Positions 42,822-51,189 of a DNA stretch of 64,000 bases are shown piece by piece. Every line of letters begins with the position of its first letter. Positions within the stretch are counted from its first letter, which is position 1. This DNA comes from Paenibacillus mesophilus (lineage in GTDB: Bacteria; Bacillota; Bacilli; Paenibacillales; NBRC-103111). The DNA lies in the NCBI RefSeq assembly GCF_005938385.1, contig NZ_VCRA01000012.1:1-64000 (forward strand). Direction: 5' to 3'. Both the position numbers and the translations under genes were made by a program. Under the pieces are notes generated by a model. It ran no database searches. It had not been told where the DNA came from and saw only the letters and a program-made list of their open reading frames with translations.

Positions 42822-43108
42822 GAATAATCGAGCGTACCCGCGAAGTCGACGACTTGATTCAAGAACTCGATGGATTTATATCGCAAGTCCAGCGTACGAA
42901 ACATGAACGGCATGCAACAGTAAATCCATACGTCGAGCAATTGAAACATATCATGATGAGGTACATCAATAAAAGGGAACAGATATACGGGGAGGAACTA
43001 CTATCCGATGAAAGTAAGAAAAGCAATTATCCCGGCGGCCGGGCTAGGAACGAGATTTTTGCCGGCTACGAAAGCCCAGCCGAAAGAAATGCTGCCGATC
43101 GTCGATAA
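42818..43108 (+). CDS. Possible small helical protein overlapping galU
   Basis: A 96-codon frame begins at an ATG that overlaps the aminotransferase stop (ATGA) and ends 101 bp inside galU. Residues ~1-65 look like a natural coiled-coil-type protein (EVDDLIQELDGFISQV, QLKHIMMRYINKREQIYG); the remainder, read out of frame with galU, looks random. It may be a real short gene, or the leftover 5' part of one whose end was replaced when galU moved in. I do not recognise it. Confidence 0.4.
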   Translation: MRIIERTREVDDLIQELDGFISQVQRTKHERHATVNPYVEQLKHIMMRYINKREQIYGEELLSDESKKSNYPGGRARNEIFAGYESPAERNAADRR

Positions 43109-43925
43109 GCCGACGATTCAATATATTGTGGAAGAAGCGATCGATTCGGGTATCGAAGACATCATGATCATCAGCGGGCGCGGGAAGCGGGCGATTGAAG
43201 ACCACTTCGACAAATCGTTGGAAGTTGAAGAAATGCTGCTTAGAAAAGGGAAGTTGGAAGATTTAGAGGAAATTCAAAGAATTTCGGATATGGGAAACAT
43301 TCATTATATTCGGCAGAAAGAGCCGCTTGGCTTAGGGCATGCGATATGGTGCGCGAGATCGTTTATCGGCAACGAGCCGTTCGCCGTCTTGTTGGGTGAT
43401 GACATTATTCAAGCGGAAACGCCTTGCCTGAAACAATTGTTGGATGTGTATCATCGCTATCAAACGTCAGTTGTAGGTGTACAGAGCGTATCGCAGGAAG
43501 ACGTATCGAAGTATGGAATCATTGCACCGAGCGGAACGATTAGCCCTAATGTCATATGCGTCGACTCTTTCGTAGAGAAACCGTCTGTTCAATCCGCTCC
43601 ATCCAATTTGGCCATTATGGGCAGATACGTATTGCGGCCTGAAATATTCGACCTGCTGGAACAGCTGGAGCCTGGTGCAGGCGGCGAAGTTCAACTGACG
43701 GATGCGATCATGAATTTGAACAGGAGCCAGCAAGTATTGGCTTTTCAATTCGCGGGAAAACGTTATGATGTCGGCGATAAGCTGGGATTCATTAAGGCGA
43801 CCGTAGATTTTGCGCTGCAACGCGCCGATCTTGTTCACGATGTCCGGCAATATTTATTCGAGATTTTGGAACAAGAGCGAGTCGGTGCGGCAACCTCTAA
43901 TGTAAATTCCATGGTTTCCCGTTAG
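43008..43925 (+). CDS. galU: UTP-glucose-1-phosphate uridylyltransferase
   Basis: The product has 305 residues and makes UDP-glucose. KAIIPAAGLGTRFLPATKAQPKEM at the N-terminus is the nucleotide-binding signature; MLPIVDKPTIQYIVEEA, LGLGHAIWCA, FAVLLGDDII and FVEKPS follow as in GalU/GtaB. Placement in the EPS operon suggests glucose, or a sugar derived from UDP-glucose, is in the repeat unit. GGGGAGG lies 12 bases before ATG, inside the small frame at 42818. Confidence 0.94.
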   Translation: MKVRKAIIPAAGLGTRFLPATKAQPKEMLPIVDKPTIQYIVEEAIDSGIEDIMIISGRGKRAIEDHFDKSLEVEEMLLRKGKLEDLEEIQRISDMGNIHYIRQKEPLGLGHAIWCARSFIGNEPFAVLLGDDIIQAETPCLKQLLDVYHRYQTSVVGVQSVSQEDVSKYGIIAPSGTISPNVICVDSFVEKPSVQSAPSNLAIMGRYVLRPEIFDLLEQLEPGAGGEVQLTDAIMNLNRSQQVLAFQFAGKRYDVGDKLGFIKATVDFALQRADLVHDVRQYLFEILEQERVGAATSNVNSMVSR

Positions 43926-43944
43926 GGAATTCGGAGGAGAAACG

Positions 43945-45393
43945 ATGCTGTTCAATTCGTTTGAATTTATTTTCGTATTTTTACCGGTCGTATTCGGTGT
44001 TTATTTTCTAATGAACAAATTAAAATGGATAACCGCTGCGAAAATATGGCTGGTCATCAGTTCGCTTACGTTCTACGGCTGGTGGAATGTCGTTTACTTG
44101 CCGCTTCTTCTGACCTCTCTTCTCTTTAACTACAGGATCGGTTCCTTGCTGATAGAACGGAAAGAGGGCAGGAATCGTAAAGCCGTATTGACTATCGGCA
44201 TTATTTTCAATGTGTCGCTGCTCGGATTTTATAAATATTACGATTTCTTTATTTCGAATGCGAATGAGCTGCTTCGAACCGATATTCCTTTACTGCATCT
44301 GATATTGCCGCTTGGGATCAGCTTCATTACTTTTCAGAAAATCGCCTACTTGGTCGATGCCTATAAAAGAGAGGTCCAAGAACAAAACATTCTGGATTTC
44401 TCTTTTTTTGTAACTTTTTTTCCGCAGCTCATTGCGGGGCCGATCGTACACCATAAAGAAATTATGCCGCAGTTTTCCCAGTTGAAAAACAAAGTAATCA
44501 ATTTCAGAAATATCGCAACCGGGTTATTTGTATTCTCACTCGGATTATTCAAGAAAGTAGCCATCGCGGATACATTTGCCAACTGGGCTACGAGCGGGTT
44601 TGATCATACTAAATCGTTAACGTTTTTGGAAGCATGGGGCGTATCGCTCTCATACACGTTCCAACTGTATTTCGATTTTAGCGGGTATTGCGACATGGCT
44701 ATCGGGGCGGCTCTGCTTTTCAACATCAAATTGCCGGTTAACTTCAATTCACCATACAAAGCCTTGAACATTCAAGATTTCTGGAGAAGATGGCACATAA
44801 CCCTGGGGCGGTTTTTGACCCAATATATCTATATTCCGTTGGGGGGCAGCCGTAAAGGTGCGACCAGAACCTATCTAAACCTCATGATCGTGTTTCTGAT
44901 CAGCGGATTGTGGCATGGAGCCGGGTGGACATTCTTGTTTTGGGGAGCACTGCATGGCACCGCCATGGTTATCAACCGGTTCTGGCAAACCTTTAATATC
45001 AAGATGAACCGATTCATGGCCTGGTTCATCACGTTTAACTTTGTCAACATGGCATGGATATTTTTCCGGGCGCAATCTTGGGGCGATGCGATAAAAGTGC
45101 TCAAAGGGATGCTCGGCATGAACGGATTTGCAGTTCCTGCGGTAGTCGCCAGCTATATCACAATTTTGGCCGATTATACAGGAGAGTTCTTTATAGTCAG
45201 CACCAAGGAACTGGCGGGGATATCGCTGATGATCGTTATGTTTTTGTTCGTCGTTATTGCGGCGAGAAATTCGACGGAAATCCAGCGGACGTTTAAACCG
45301 AGTATGTTTTATGCGATCGTTTTTATCCTATTGACAGCTTATTCGTTGATGAGCTTGCAAAAAGTGAGCGAGTTTTTATATTTCAACTTCTGA
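43945..45393 (+). CDS. MBOAT-family O-acyltransferase (AlgI/DltB/PatA-like)
   Basis: The product has 482 residues with about ten or more transmembrane helices. SPYKALNIQDFWRRWHITLG and FLISGLWHGAGWTFLFWGALHG contain the conserved active-site His of MBOAT proteins. It should pass acyl groups, probably acetyl, across the membrane to an extracytoplasmic partner, encoded by the next gene, which esterifies the polymer. AGGAG precedes ATG. Confidence 0.92.
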   Translation: MLFNSFEFIFVFLPVVFGVYFLMNKLKWITAAKIWLVISSLTFYGWWNVVYLPLLLTSLLFNYRIGSLLIERKEGRNRKAVLTIGIIFNVSLLGFYKYYDFFISNANELLRTDIPLLHLILPLGISFITFQKIAYLVDAYKREVQEQNILDFSFFVTFFPQLIAGPIVHHKEIMPQFSQLKNKVINFRNIATGLFVFSLGLFKKVAIADTFANWATSGFDHTKSLTFLEAWGVSLSYTFQLYFDFSGYCDMAIGAALLFNIKLPVNFNSPYKALNIQDFWRRWHITLGRFLTQYIYIPLGGSRKGATRTYLNLMIVFLISGLWHGAGWTFLFWGALHGTAMVINRFWQTFNIKMNRFMAWFITFNFVNMAWIFFRAQSWGDAIKVLKGMLGMNGFAVPAVVASYITILADYTGEFFIVSTKELAGISLMIVMFLFVVIAARNSTEIQRTFKPSMFYAIVFILLTAYSLMSLQKVSEFLYFNF

Positions 45394-45406
45394 CGGGTGG
45401 TATGGA

Positions 45407-46543
45407 GTGAAGCTGAAAAAGAGATTGTATAAGAAGTGGGTATCCATTGTCGGAACCGGCGTATTGGCTGTATCCCTTTTAATCGGCGGCTTTAATTATT
45501 GGATCGACCCCCTATGGGTGTTTCAGCATTCGAATTCGTTCAATAATTCGCAGTTGGGTTTCAATGAACGCCAGCAGAAGACGAATTCGATCCAGTATCG
45601 ACCTTTTCAATTCGACACGCTGATTCTGGGGAACAGTATCGTCACGTTTATGAACCCAAACGATTTAAACGGTCGAAGAGCGTTTAATTATGCCGTCAAC
45701 GGTATGGGAATGGATGAGTACGATGCCTATATCGAGTATGCCAAAGCCCGGAACGGAAAGGAATTTAAAACGATCGTGCTCGGCTTGTCGTTCAGTATGT
45801 CCAGGCTTGATACCGACAACAAATTTGTGAGTGAAACCGAGGCGCCATCCGCTTATATCAGCCAATCGGAGGATCTATTTTACCGATTTAAAACGTTATT
45901 CAGCTTTAATACGCTCAGCTACTCCGTTAAAAACTTTGTATCGACTTTTTACAAAATGGATCAATGGCCCTACTATGATCGAAATCTGATTAAAAATCAG
46001 GGGATGGTCTCCGATAGTTTCAAAACGATGTATATTACTAGGCAAAAAGAGATTTTCGGCACGAATTGGGGGATGGAGGACGTTCGATATTTGACGAACG
46101 GGAAGCTGTTCGACAAGTGGAAAGCGAATAATCCGAACACGGAGTTTATCGTTTTTACGACCCCGATGTCCTATCCGCTTCTACAGCTGTTGGTGGAAAA
46201 AAACAGGTTGAAGGACTATGAGCTTTGGCTAAAGGACATAACGGAGCATTTCGGCAGTTTTTATAATTTCATGTACCCCAATACAGTCACGATGAATTTG
46301 CAAGACTATTACGACGGGTTGCACACGACTCCAGAAACGTTGAGATATATTGCCCAGAAAATCACGAACGGCAATAGCAAGGGACCGGATGATTTTGGAG
46401 AATTCGTAAACAAAGATCTCATTGATCAGCATATAAACAAAATCAGACCTCAATTGTTGGCACTAAAGAACTTTAACGGAATGACCGCCCTGACTGGCGA
46501 CCGGGGCTTTGCGGAACGGCAAGTCCCGGTCGTCAGAGAATAG
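45407..46543 (+). CDS. SGNH-like O-acetyltransferase partner; C-terminus encoded by repeat
   Basis: The product has 378 residues. One N-terminal signal anchor (SIVGTGVLAVSLLIGGF) precedes an exported domain with TLILGNSIVTF (Ser nucleophile block) and YYDGLHTTPETL (Asp-x-x-His block), as in the AlgJ/AlgX/DltD-like partners of MBOAT proteins. It likely transfers acetyl to the EPS. Residues from ~354 to the stop are encoded by a ~101-bp repeat element, so the natural end has been replaced or lost. The start is GTG 45407. Confidence 0.82.
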   Translation: MKLKKRLYKKWVSIVGTGVLAVSLLIGGFNYWIDPLWVFQHSNSFNNSQLGFNERQQKTNSIQYRPFQFDTLILGNSIVTFMNPNDLNGRRAFNYAVNGMGMDEYDAYIEYAKARNGKEFKTIVLGLSFSMSRLDTDNKFVSETEAPSAYISQSEDLFYRFKTLFSFNTLSYSVKNFVSTFYKMDQWPYYDRNLIKNQGMVSDSFKTMYITRQKEIFGTNWGMEDVRYLTNGKLFDKWKANNPNTEFIVFTTPMSYPLLQLLVEKNRLKDYELWLKDITEHFGSFYNFMYPNTVTMNLQDYYDGLHTTPETLRYIAQKITNGNSKGPDDFGEFVNKDLIDQHINKIRPQLLALKNFNGMTALTGDRGFAERQVPVVRE

Positions 46544-46567
46544 ATACGTTATTCCGTTAAAGTTCCT
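46466..46567. repeat. ~101-bp hairpin repeat element, copy 2
   Basis: AAGAACTTTAACGGAAT (46466-46482) is the inverted repeat, with one mismatch, of ATTCCGTTAAAGTTCCT (46551-46567). The interior closely matches copy 1 at 11402-11502, including the second stem around GACCGGG/CCCGGTC. The left half lies inside the SGNH gene and supplies its last codons and stop. Confidence 0.8.
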
Positions 46568-46630
46568 AAAAGAACAAAATAGGGCCGTTACGTCTGTTGG
46601 GAATCCATAAATTCAAGGAAGGGAGAACAA

Positions 46631-47740
46631 ATGGAAAAAAAACTAATACCGGAAATGTTCGTGCTGAGAAGCGTTGCTTGCTTATGTCTCGTATTCCGCA
46701 ACAGCATGAATCGCGCTTTCCCGGAGTCGAGTTTGCTCGGCAATTTTTTTGAACTATTGCTGACGTTCGGAACTCCGGCTTTTATTTTCATTTCTGAAAT
46801 GATTTTGGCCTATACTTCACGAGACTCTATCGACAAAGCATTCTGGTCCAAAAGGCTAAGATTCATCCTTGCTCCTTACTTTCTGTTCGGGGCTGTTTAC
46901 GCCCTGATGAAATCTTCGCAAATCTGGCTTGCAAGCGGAGAGGTCACTTTCGAGACACTGATCTCGTTTTTGTGGCGGCATGTGCTCATCGGGGACTATC
47001 ACGGGTATTTCATTTTGATCGTGTTTCAATTTTATGTGATGCATAAATATATGCAAAAGCTGGACACGGCTTATTCCCCTGCTGCTGTTCTGGGGGTATC
47101 TTTGTTGATTAATGTAGGTTACCTCGGATTTTTCAATTTTGTTCCTGCTCCCGGAAATCCGATCTTGCATTACGTCTGGGAGAGATTTTACTGGATTCCG
47201 TTCCCGGGTTGGTTATTTTATTTTGCAGCAGCCTATTATTGCGGGAGCCGGTATGAGAAATTCAAGGAGCTGCTTGCCAAATACGGCAAATGGAGCTGGG
47301 CAGCCGTCCCCGCAACAGCGCTCTTCTGTTTTATTTCGCTGCAGCAGCAATGGATACCGGGGGTATCCTCGAAACGTATCGATATGATCTTCTTTACGAT
47401 TAGCGCGATTTTTCTGATCTGTTATGCGGTCATGCGGATACGAAAAATCCCCTCATTTCTTGTCGGAATTAGCAATTACTCGTTCGGAATTTATTTGTTG
47501 CACCCTATGTTTTTGGCGTTCATGTTTGTTCCTTTGCAAATGTTTCCGTCAATCCGATCCAATTGGTTCACCGTTCTTTTGCTGTTTTTGGGGAGTGCCG
47601 GCTGCTCCATCGTATTGACTTATATCTTAAACCGGACTAAGTGGGGACCGTATATTGTCGGGAAAGTCGGGGTGCGCAATTTGCATAAATCGAAGCAAGT
47701 GTCCACCATGCCTGCTGCCGGCAAAATGGGAATCGGATAA
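46631..47740 (+). CDS. Acyltransferase family 3 membrane protein
   Basis: This 369-residue membrane protein has about ten helices, resembling the OafA/IcaC-type acyltransferases that esterify polysaccharides. The N-terminal signature normally reads R-x10-H; here it is RSVACLCLVFRN, with Asn24 where the invariant His is expected. LVGISNYSFGIYLLHPMF near the end is the second conserved block. Activity may be altered or lost. GGAAGGGAG precedes the ATG. Confidence 0.85.
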   Translation: MEKKLIPEMFVLRSVACLCLVFRNSMNRAFPESSLLGNFFELLLTFGTPAFIFISEMILAYTSRDSIDKAFWSKRLRFILAPYFLFGAVYALMKSSQIWLASGEVTFETLISFLWRHVLIGDYHGYFILIVFQFYVMHKYMQKLDTAYSPAAVLGVSLLINVGYLGFFNFVPAPGNPILHYVWERFYWIPFPGWLFYFAAAYYCGSRYEKFKELLAKYGKWSWAAVPATALFCFISLQQQWIPGVSSKRIDMIFFTISAIFLICYAVMRIRKIPSFLVGISNYSFGIYLLHPMFLAFMFVPLQMFPSIRSNWFTVLLLFLGSAGCSIVLTYILNRTKWGPYIVGKVGVRNLHKSKQVSTMPAAGKMGIG

Positions 47741-47765
47741 GGAAACCGAGAAAGGGGTGGATTCC

Positions 47766-48593
47766 ATGGAAAGCAAAAGATGGAAACTCGTATTGTTCGG
47801 ATCGATCGGGGTTGCGGTAGATTGCTTGGAATGGCTGCTTGAACAGCCGCAGTTTGAAGTCATAGGTGTTGTTTGCAGTCGCGAACCTAAATCCAATTGG
47901 CGTATGGAGGTTCGGGACCGCGATATGCAGCAGGAAGCCGAACGGTTGTCCGTCCCTATTCTGGATATGAACGATGTACTGAACCTGAATGCCGATATCG
48001 GCTTGAGCGTAAGGTTCCATCAAATTCTCCGCCAAGAGCATTTGGATCGATTCCGCAAAGGGGTGATCAATATGCACGGCGCGCCGCTTCCCGAATATCG
48101 CGGCTCGATGGGGAATATTATGGCCATTCTGGACGGCAAGGATTACTTCGGCGTCAGCTTGCATTTGATGGATCGCGGAATCGATTCCGGCGACATCATA
48201 ACAGTGGAAAGATACCCGATTACAAAGACGGACACCGTCTATGATTTATTCGTCCGCAGCAATCGAATTGGCTTGCGGCTCATTCAAACATGGCTTCACG
48301 CAGTAATGGAGGATAAAGTCGTTTATGAAGACCAGGCCGCCGCATGCGAGCGATTGAATTATACATCCCGGACCTACGGAAGAAAAGATGCAATCAAGTA
48401 TAAACGGATAGACGCCGCGATGAGTCCCGAGCGTATATGGGACATAACCAGAGCGTTTCAATTTCCCGGGCAAGAACCCGCATATTTGGAAACCCCATCT
48501 GGTAAAGTGCATTTGTCTATTCCTAAAAATGAAGCGGAAGCGAAAACTGCGACGGAGGCGGAATATGAATACATTGGTTCTAAACAGCGGTGA
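47766..48593 (+). CDS. Formyltransferase-fold protein, probable sugar N-formyltransferase
   Basis: The product has 275 residues. An N-terminal Rossmann-like domain (VLFGSIGVAVDCLEWLL) is followed by INMHGAPLPEYRGSMG and HLMDRGIDSGDII, which carry the Asn-His-Asp catalytic set and the formyl-THF site of the Fmt/ArnA/GART family. In an EPS locus it most likely N-formylates an amino sugar on its nucleotide carrier. The C-terminal ~70 residues are less conserved. The start at ATG 47766 follows AAAGGGGTGG. The 3' end overlaps the next gene by 29 bp. Confidence 0.85.
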   Translation: MESKRWKLVLFGSIGVAVDCLEWLLEQPQFEVIGVVCSREPKSNWRMEVRDRDMQQEAERLSVPILDMNDVLNLNADIGLSVRFHQILRQEHLDRFRKGVINMHGAPLPEYRGSMGNIMAILDGKDYFGVSLHLMDRGIDSGDIITVERYPITKTDTVYDLFVRSNRIGLRLIQTWLHAVMEDKVVYEDQAAACERLNYTSRTYGRKDAIKYKRIDAAMSPERIWDITRAFQFPGQEPAYLETPSGKVHLSIPKNEAEAKTATEAEYEYIGSKQR

Positions 48594-49656
48594 TGCGGTG
48601 GTATGGAATCGATATATTTCTGAAATATGCGACGCTGATATCTACTATCGGGCTGAATATTGCAAAATATACGAGGAGAACGGAGAGGGACTTGCCCGGC
48701 TGTTCATCTACGAGGAAGGCGATTTGTTCGTATGTTATCCGTTCCTGCTCAGAAGCATTGATCATTTGCCGGCTGTTCAGGAGGCGGGCTTCCGAGAGCC
48801 GTTATATGACATCGTGACACCCTACGGATATGGAGGGCCGTTGTCCAACATCAACTGTGCGGAAGCGAGAAGCGGAATATTTCAACGTTTCTCCGAACAA
48901 TTCAGCCGGTACTGCATCGATCAACGTATCGTATCCGAGTTTGTTCGCTTTCATCCGATATTGAACAACGTGGAGCACTATCAGAGCATAGACTCCATCT
49001 TCCTGCGCAATACGGTCTGTCTGAGATTGCAAGAGGATGAGGATATCATCGTAAGCCGATATAAGCCCGAGAACCGCAATCGGATCCGCCGGGCGATCAA
49101 AGAAGGATTGTCTGCCGTGTACTCTCCTCCGGATCGGATCGAACACTTGCTGAAGCTTTATTACAGTACGATGGATCGTAATCATGCACAGTCGTATTAT
49201 TATTTCAGCGAGTCGTTTTTCGGCAATACCGTTCAATTTCTGAAAGGCAATATCGATCTGATCGAAATCAAGCATCAAGATCAAGTCATTGCGTCCTGCT
49301 TGTTTATGCACTACGGCAAATATGTACATTACCATTTGCTCGGCTGCGATCAAGAATACTTGAAGCTCGGGCCGATCAATTTGTTGATACACGAATTAAT
49401 GCTGTGGGCTAAGCGCAACGGCTGCGAGTATTTGCATCTGGGCGGAGGGTACACGGGGAACGATAGTTTGTATCGCTTCAAGAAAACATTCGATATGAAG
49501 CAGTCCTTTGACTACTACATAGGTAAAAAAATTCACCTTCCCGACATTTACCGCAAGCTGCAGGAAAGCGTTCCGTTCGAGCTTGCGGGAGACGAATATT
49601 TTCCGATCTACCGTCATCCTTCTATCCAACAGCCCAAGCTGCTGAAGCGGGCATAA
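48565..49656 (+). CDS. FemAB/GNAT-like acyltransferase
   Basis: The product has 363 residues. YKPENRNRIRRAIKEGLS and YLHLGGGYTGNDSLYRFKKTF are typical of the FemAB-related tandem-GNAT proteins (PF13480) that move aminoacyl or acyl groups to glycans or peptides. There is no membrane segment. As last gene of the EPS operon it may attach an amino acid or acyl group to a sugar amine. The start at ATG 48565 follows GGAGG and lies inside the previous gene. Confidence 0.8.
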   Translation: MNTLVLNSGDAVVWNRYISEICDADIYYRAEYCKIYEENGEGLARLFIYEEGDLFVCYPFLLRSIDHLPAVQEAGFREPLYDIVTPYGYGGPLSNINCAEARSGIFQRFSEQFSRYCIDQRIVSEFVRFHPILNNVEHYQSIDSIFLRNTVCLRLQEDEDIIVSRYKPENRNRIRRAIKEGLSAVYSPPDRIEHLLKLYYSTMDRNHAQSYYYFSESFFGNTVQFLKGNIDLIEIKHQDQVIASCLFMHYGKYVHYHLLGCDQEYLKLGPINLLIHELMLWAKRNGCEYLHLGGGYTGNDSLYRFKKTFDMKQSFDYYIGKKIHLPDIYRKLQESVPFELAGDEYFPIYRHPSIQQPKLLKRA

Positions 49657-49731
49657 AGGCGGCAAATTTGGCAAGCTCATTCCTTTGAGCAATCAGAAAA
49701 GGAGGTATAAACTAAGGTTGGAACATTTTTC

Positions 49732-49782
49732 TTGCAAAGATTCGGTTTGTATCATAATATTGTGTTAGATACAAAATGTATC
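49732..49782 (+). promoter_or_regulatory. Operator-in-spacer promoter of the 58-aa gene
   Basis: TTGCAA (49732-49737) and TAATAT (49755-49760) are 17 bp apart, with operator GATTCGGTTTGTATC (49739-49753, one mismatch) in the spacer. A perfect operator, GATACAAAATGTATC (49768-49782), starts at the expected transcription start. Confidence 0.78.
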
Positions 49783-49841
49783 TGTTTCTTGTGAGCTAGT
49801 ATCGTTTCCAAAGATCGATTGAGACGGAGTGTGCATTTTGT

Positions 49842-50018
49842 ATGATAGAGTCGCCTGTTGAATTGGATATTAGCAAGATTTTGCGTCAAATCGCCATGGA
49901 CTCTGGAAGAACGACACACTTTTTGGCAACCGTAAGCGAACGGGATAACGATCAGCACAAGAAAAGTTTCCTTGATAAACTCGAGCTGTTTTCAAATCAT
50001 GCCAGGGATGAACAGTAA
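49842..50018 (+). CDS. 58-aa SinI-like small protein, candidate anti-repressor
   Basis: This 58-residue protein lies just after the EPS operon and convergent to mtnA. VELDISKILRQIAMDS and TTHFLATVSER align without gaps to KELDIFEIMNYM and VYQFLSKLNKE of the 54-aa protein at 23704, and FLATVSER resembles FIAFVRAER of the XRE repressor. ACGGAGTG lies ~10 bases before ATG. The same tandem-operator promoter drives it. It has no signal peptide. The anti-repressor role is inferred. Confidence 0.6.
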   Translation: MIESPVELDISKILRQIAMDSGRTTHFLATVSERDNDQHKKSFLDKLELFSNHARDEQ

Positions 50019-50023
50019 GCAAA

Positions 50024-50075
50024 GAAAAGGAAGCGGATGCCGGACGTAGCAATTCCGACAGCCTCTTCCTTTATT
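50024..50075. terminator. Bidirectional terminator between the 58-aa gene and mtnA
   Basis: AAAGGAAG (50026-50033) pairs with CTTCCTTT (50065-50072), with further partial pairing inside. On the minus strand it runs into TTTTCTTTG. Confidence 0.7.
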
Positions 50076-50081
50076 TCTCCT

Positions 50082-51164
50082 TCACTCGAACAATTTCCGT
50101 AAATTTTCCCCATAAGGCGCCGTAACAACGCCCTTCTCCGTAATAATCGCCGTTACATATTCGTTAGGGGTTACATCGAACGCGGGATTGTACACCTTGA
50201 CTCCGTGCGGCGCGGTTCTTTTGCCGAAGCCTTGCGTTACTTCATCCTCATGCCGTTCTTCGATCGGGATCTCCGCGCCGGACGGCGTATTCAGGTCGAT
50301 CGTGGACAGCGGGCACGCAACATAGAACGGAATGCCGTGCGCTTTCGCCAATACGGCGACGCCATAGGTGCCGATTTTGTTGGCGACGTCTCCGTTGGCC
50401 GCCACACGGTCCGTGCCGACGATGACCGCTTGTACCCAGCCTTTCGACATGACCATTCCGGCCATATTGTCGCATATGAGCGTAACATCGATACCCGCCT
50501 GCTGCAGCTCGAATGCGGTCAGCCGGGACCCCTGCAATACCGGACGCGTCTCGTCCGCGAATACTTTCACGTCCCAGCCCCGTTCTTTGGCCAGATAGAG
50601 CGGGGCCAGCGCGGTTCCGTATTTGGACGTTGCCAAGCCTCCCGCGTTGCAGTGGGTCAGTACCCCGATGCCGTCCTGCAGCAAGGTCAGCGCGTGTTCC
50701 CCGATCAGACGGTTCGTTTCCTCATCCTCGGCCTGGATTTGCTGCGCTTCCGCCAGCATAGCCGCCTTAAGCGTGCCGGCGTCCCCCGCTTCTCCGCTCC
50801 CAACGAGCGTTTCCGCCTTCGCCTTCATCCGATCCAGCGCCCAGAACAAATTCACGGCCGTCGGCCTGGACGTTGCCAAATATTCGGCCTGACGGTTCAC
50901 TTCCGCCAGTACGTGGGCAGTGTCGCCGTCAACGCTCCGTATGCCGAGGTATACGCCATAAGCGGCAGCGATGCCGATCGCCGGAGCGCCCCGCACCTTC
51001 AGCTGCCGAATGCCTTCCCAGACGTCTTCCGCGGTCGTAAGCGGCAAATAGACGATCTCTTCCGGCAGCAGCCGCTGGTCGAGAAGATCGAGCCGGTCTC
51101 CCGCCCATATGACCGACTGCAGCTGCCGGGCGGCCGGAGACTGTTGATTTGTCGTTTGTTCCAT
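50082..51164 (-). CDS. mtnA: Methylthioribose-1-phosphate isomerase
   Basis: This 360-residue enzyme of the methionine salvage pathway converts MTR-1-phosphate to MTRu-1-phosphate. LKVRGAPAIGIAAAYG, LTHCNAGGLATSKYGTAL (catalytic Cys) and GTDRVAANGDVANKIGTYG (catalytic Asp) are the family signatures, and ITEKGV closes the protein. It lies 25 bp downstream of mtnK in the same direction. AAGGAGT precedes ATG. Confidence 0.95.
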   Translation of the reverse strand: MEQTTNQQSPAARQLQSVIWAGDRLDLLDQRLLPEEIVYLPLTTAEDVWEGIRQLKVRGAPAIGIAAAYGVYLGIRSVDGDTAHVLAEVNRQAEYLATSRPTAVNLFWALDRMKAKAETLVGSGEAGDAGTLKAAMLAEAQQIQAEDEETNRLIGEHALTLLQDGIGVLTHCNAGGLATSKYGTALAPLYLAKERGWDVKVFADETRPVLQGSRLTAFELQQAGIDVTLICDNMAGMVMSKGWVQAVIVGTDRVAANGDVANKIGTYGVAVLAKAHGIPFYVACPLSTIDLNTPSGAEIPIEERHEDEVTQGFGKRTAPHGVKVYNPAFDVTPNEYVTAIITEKGVVTAPYGENLRKLFE

Positions 51165-51189
51165 GTTGCATGTACTCCTTTGATAGCCG

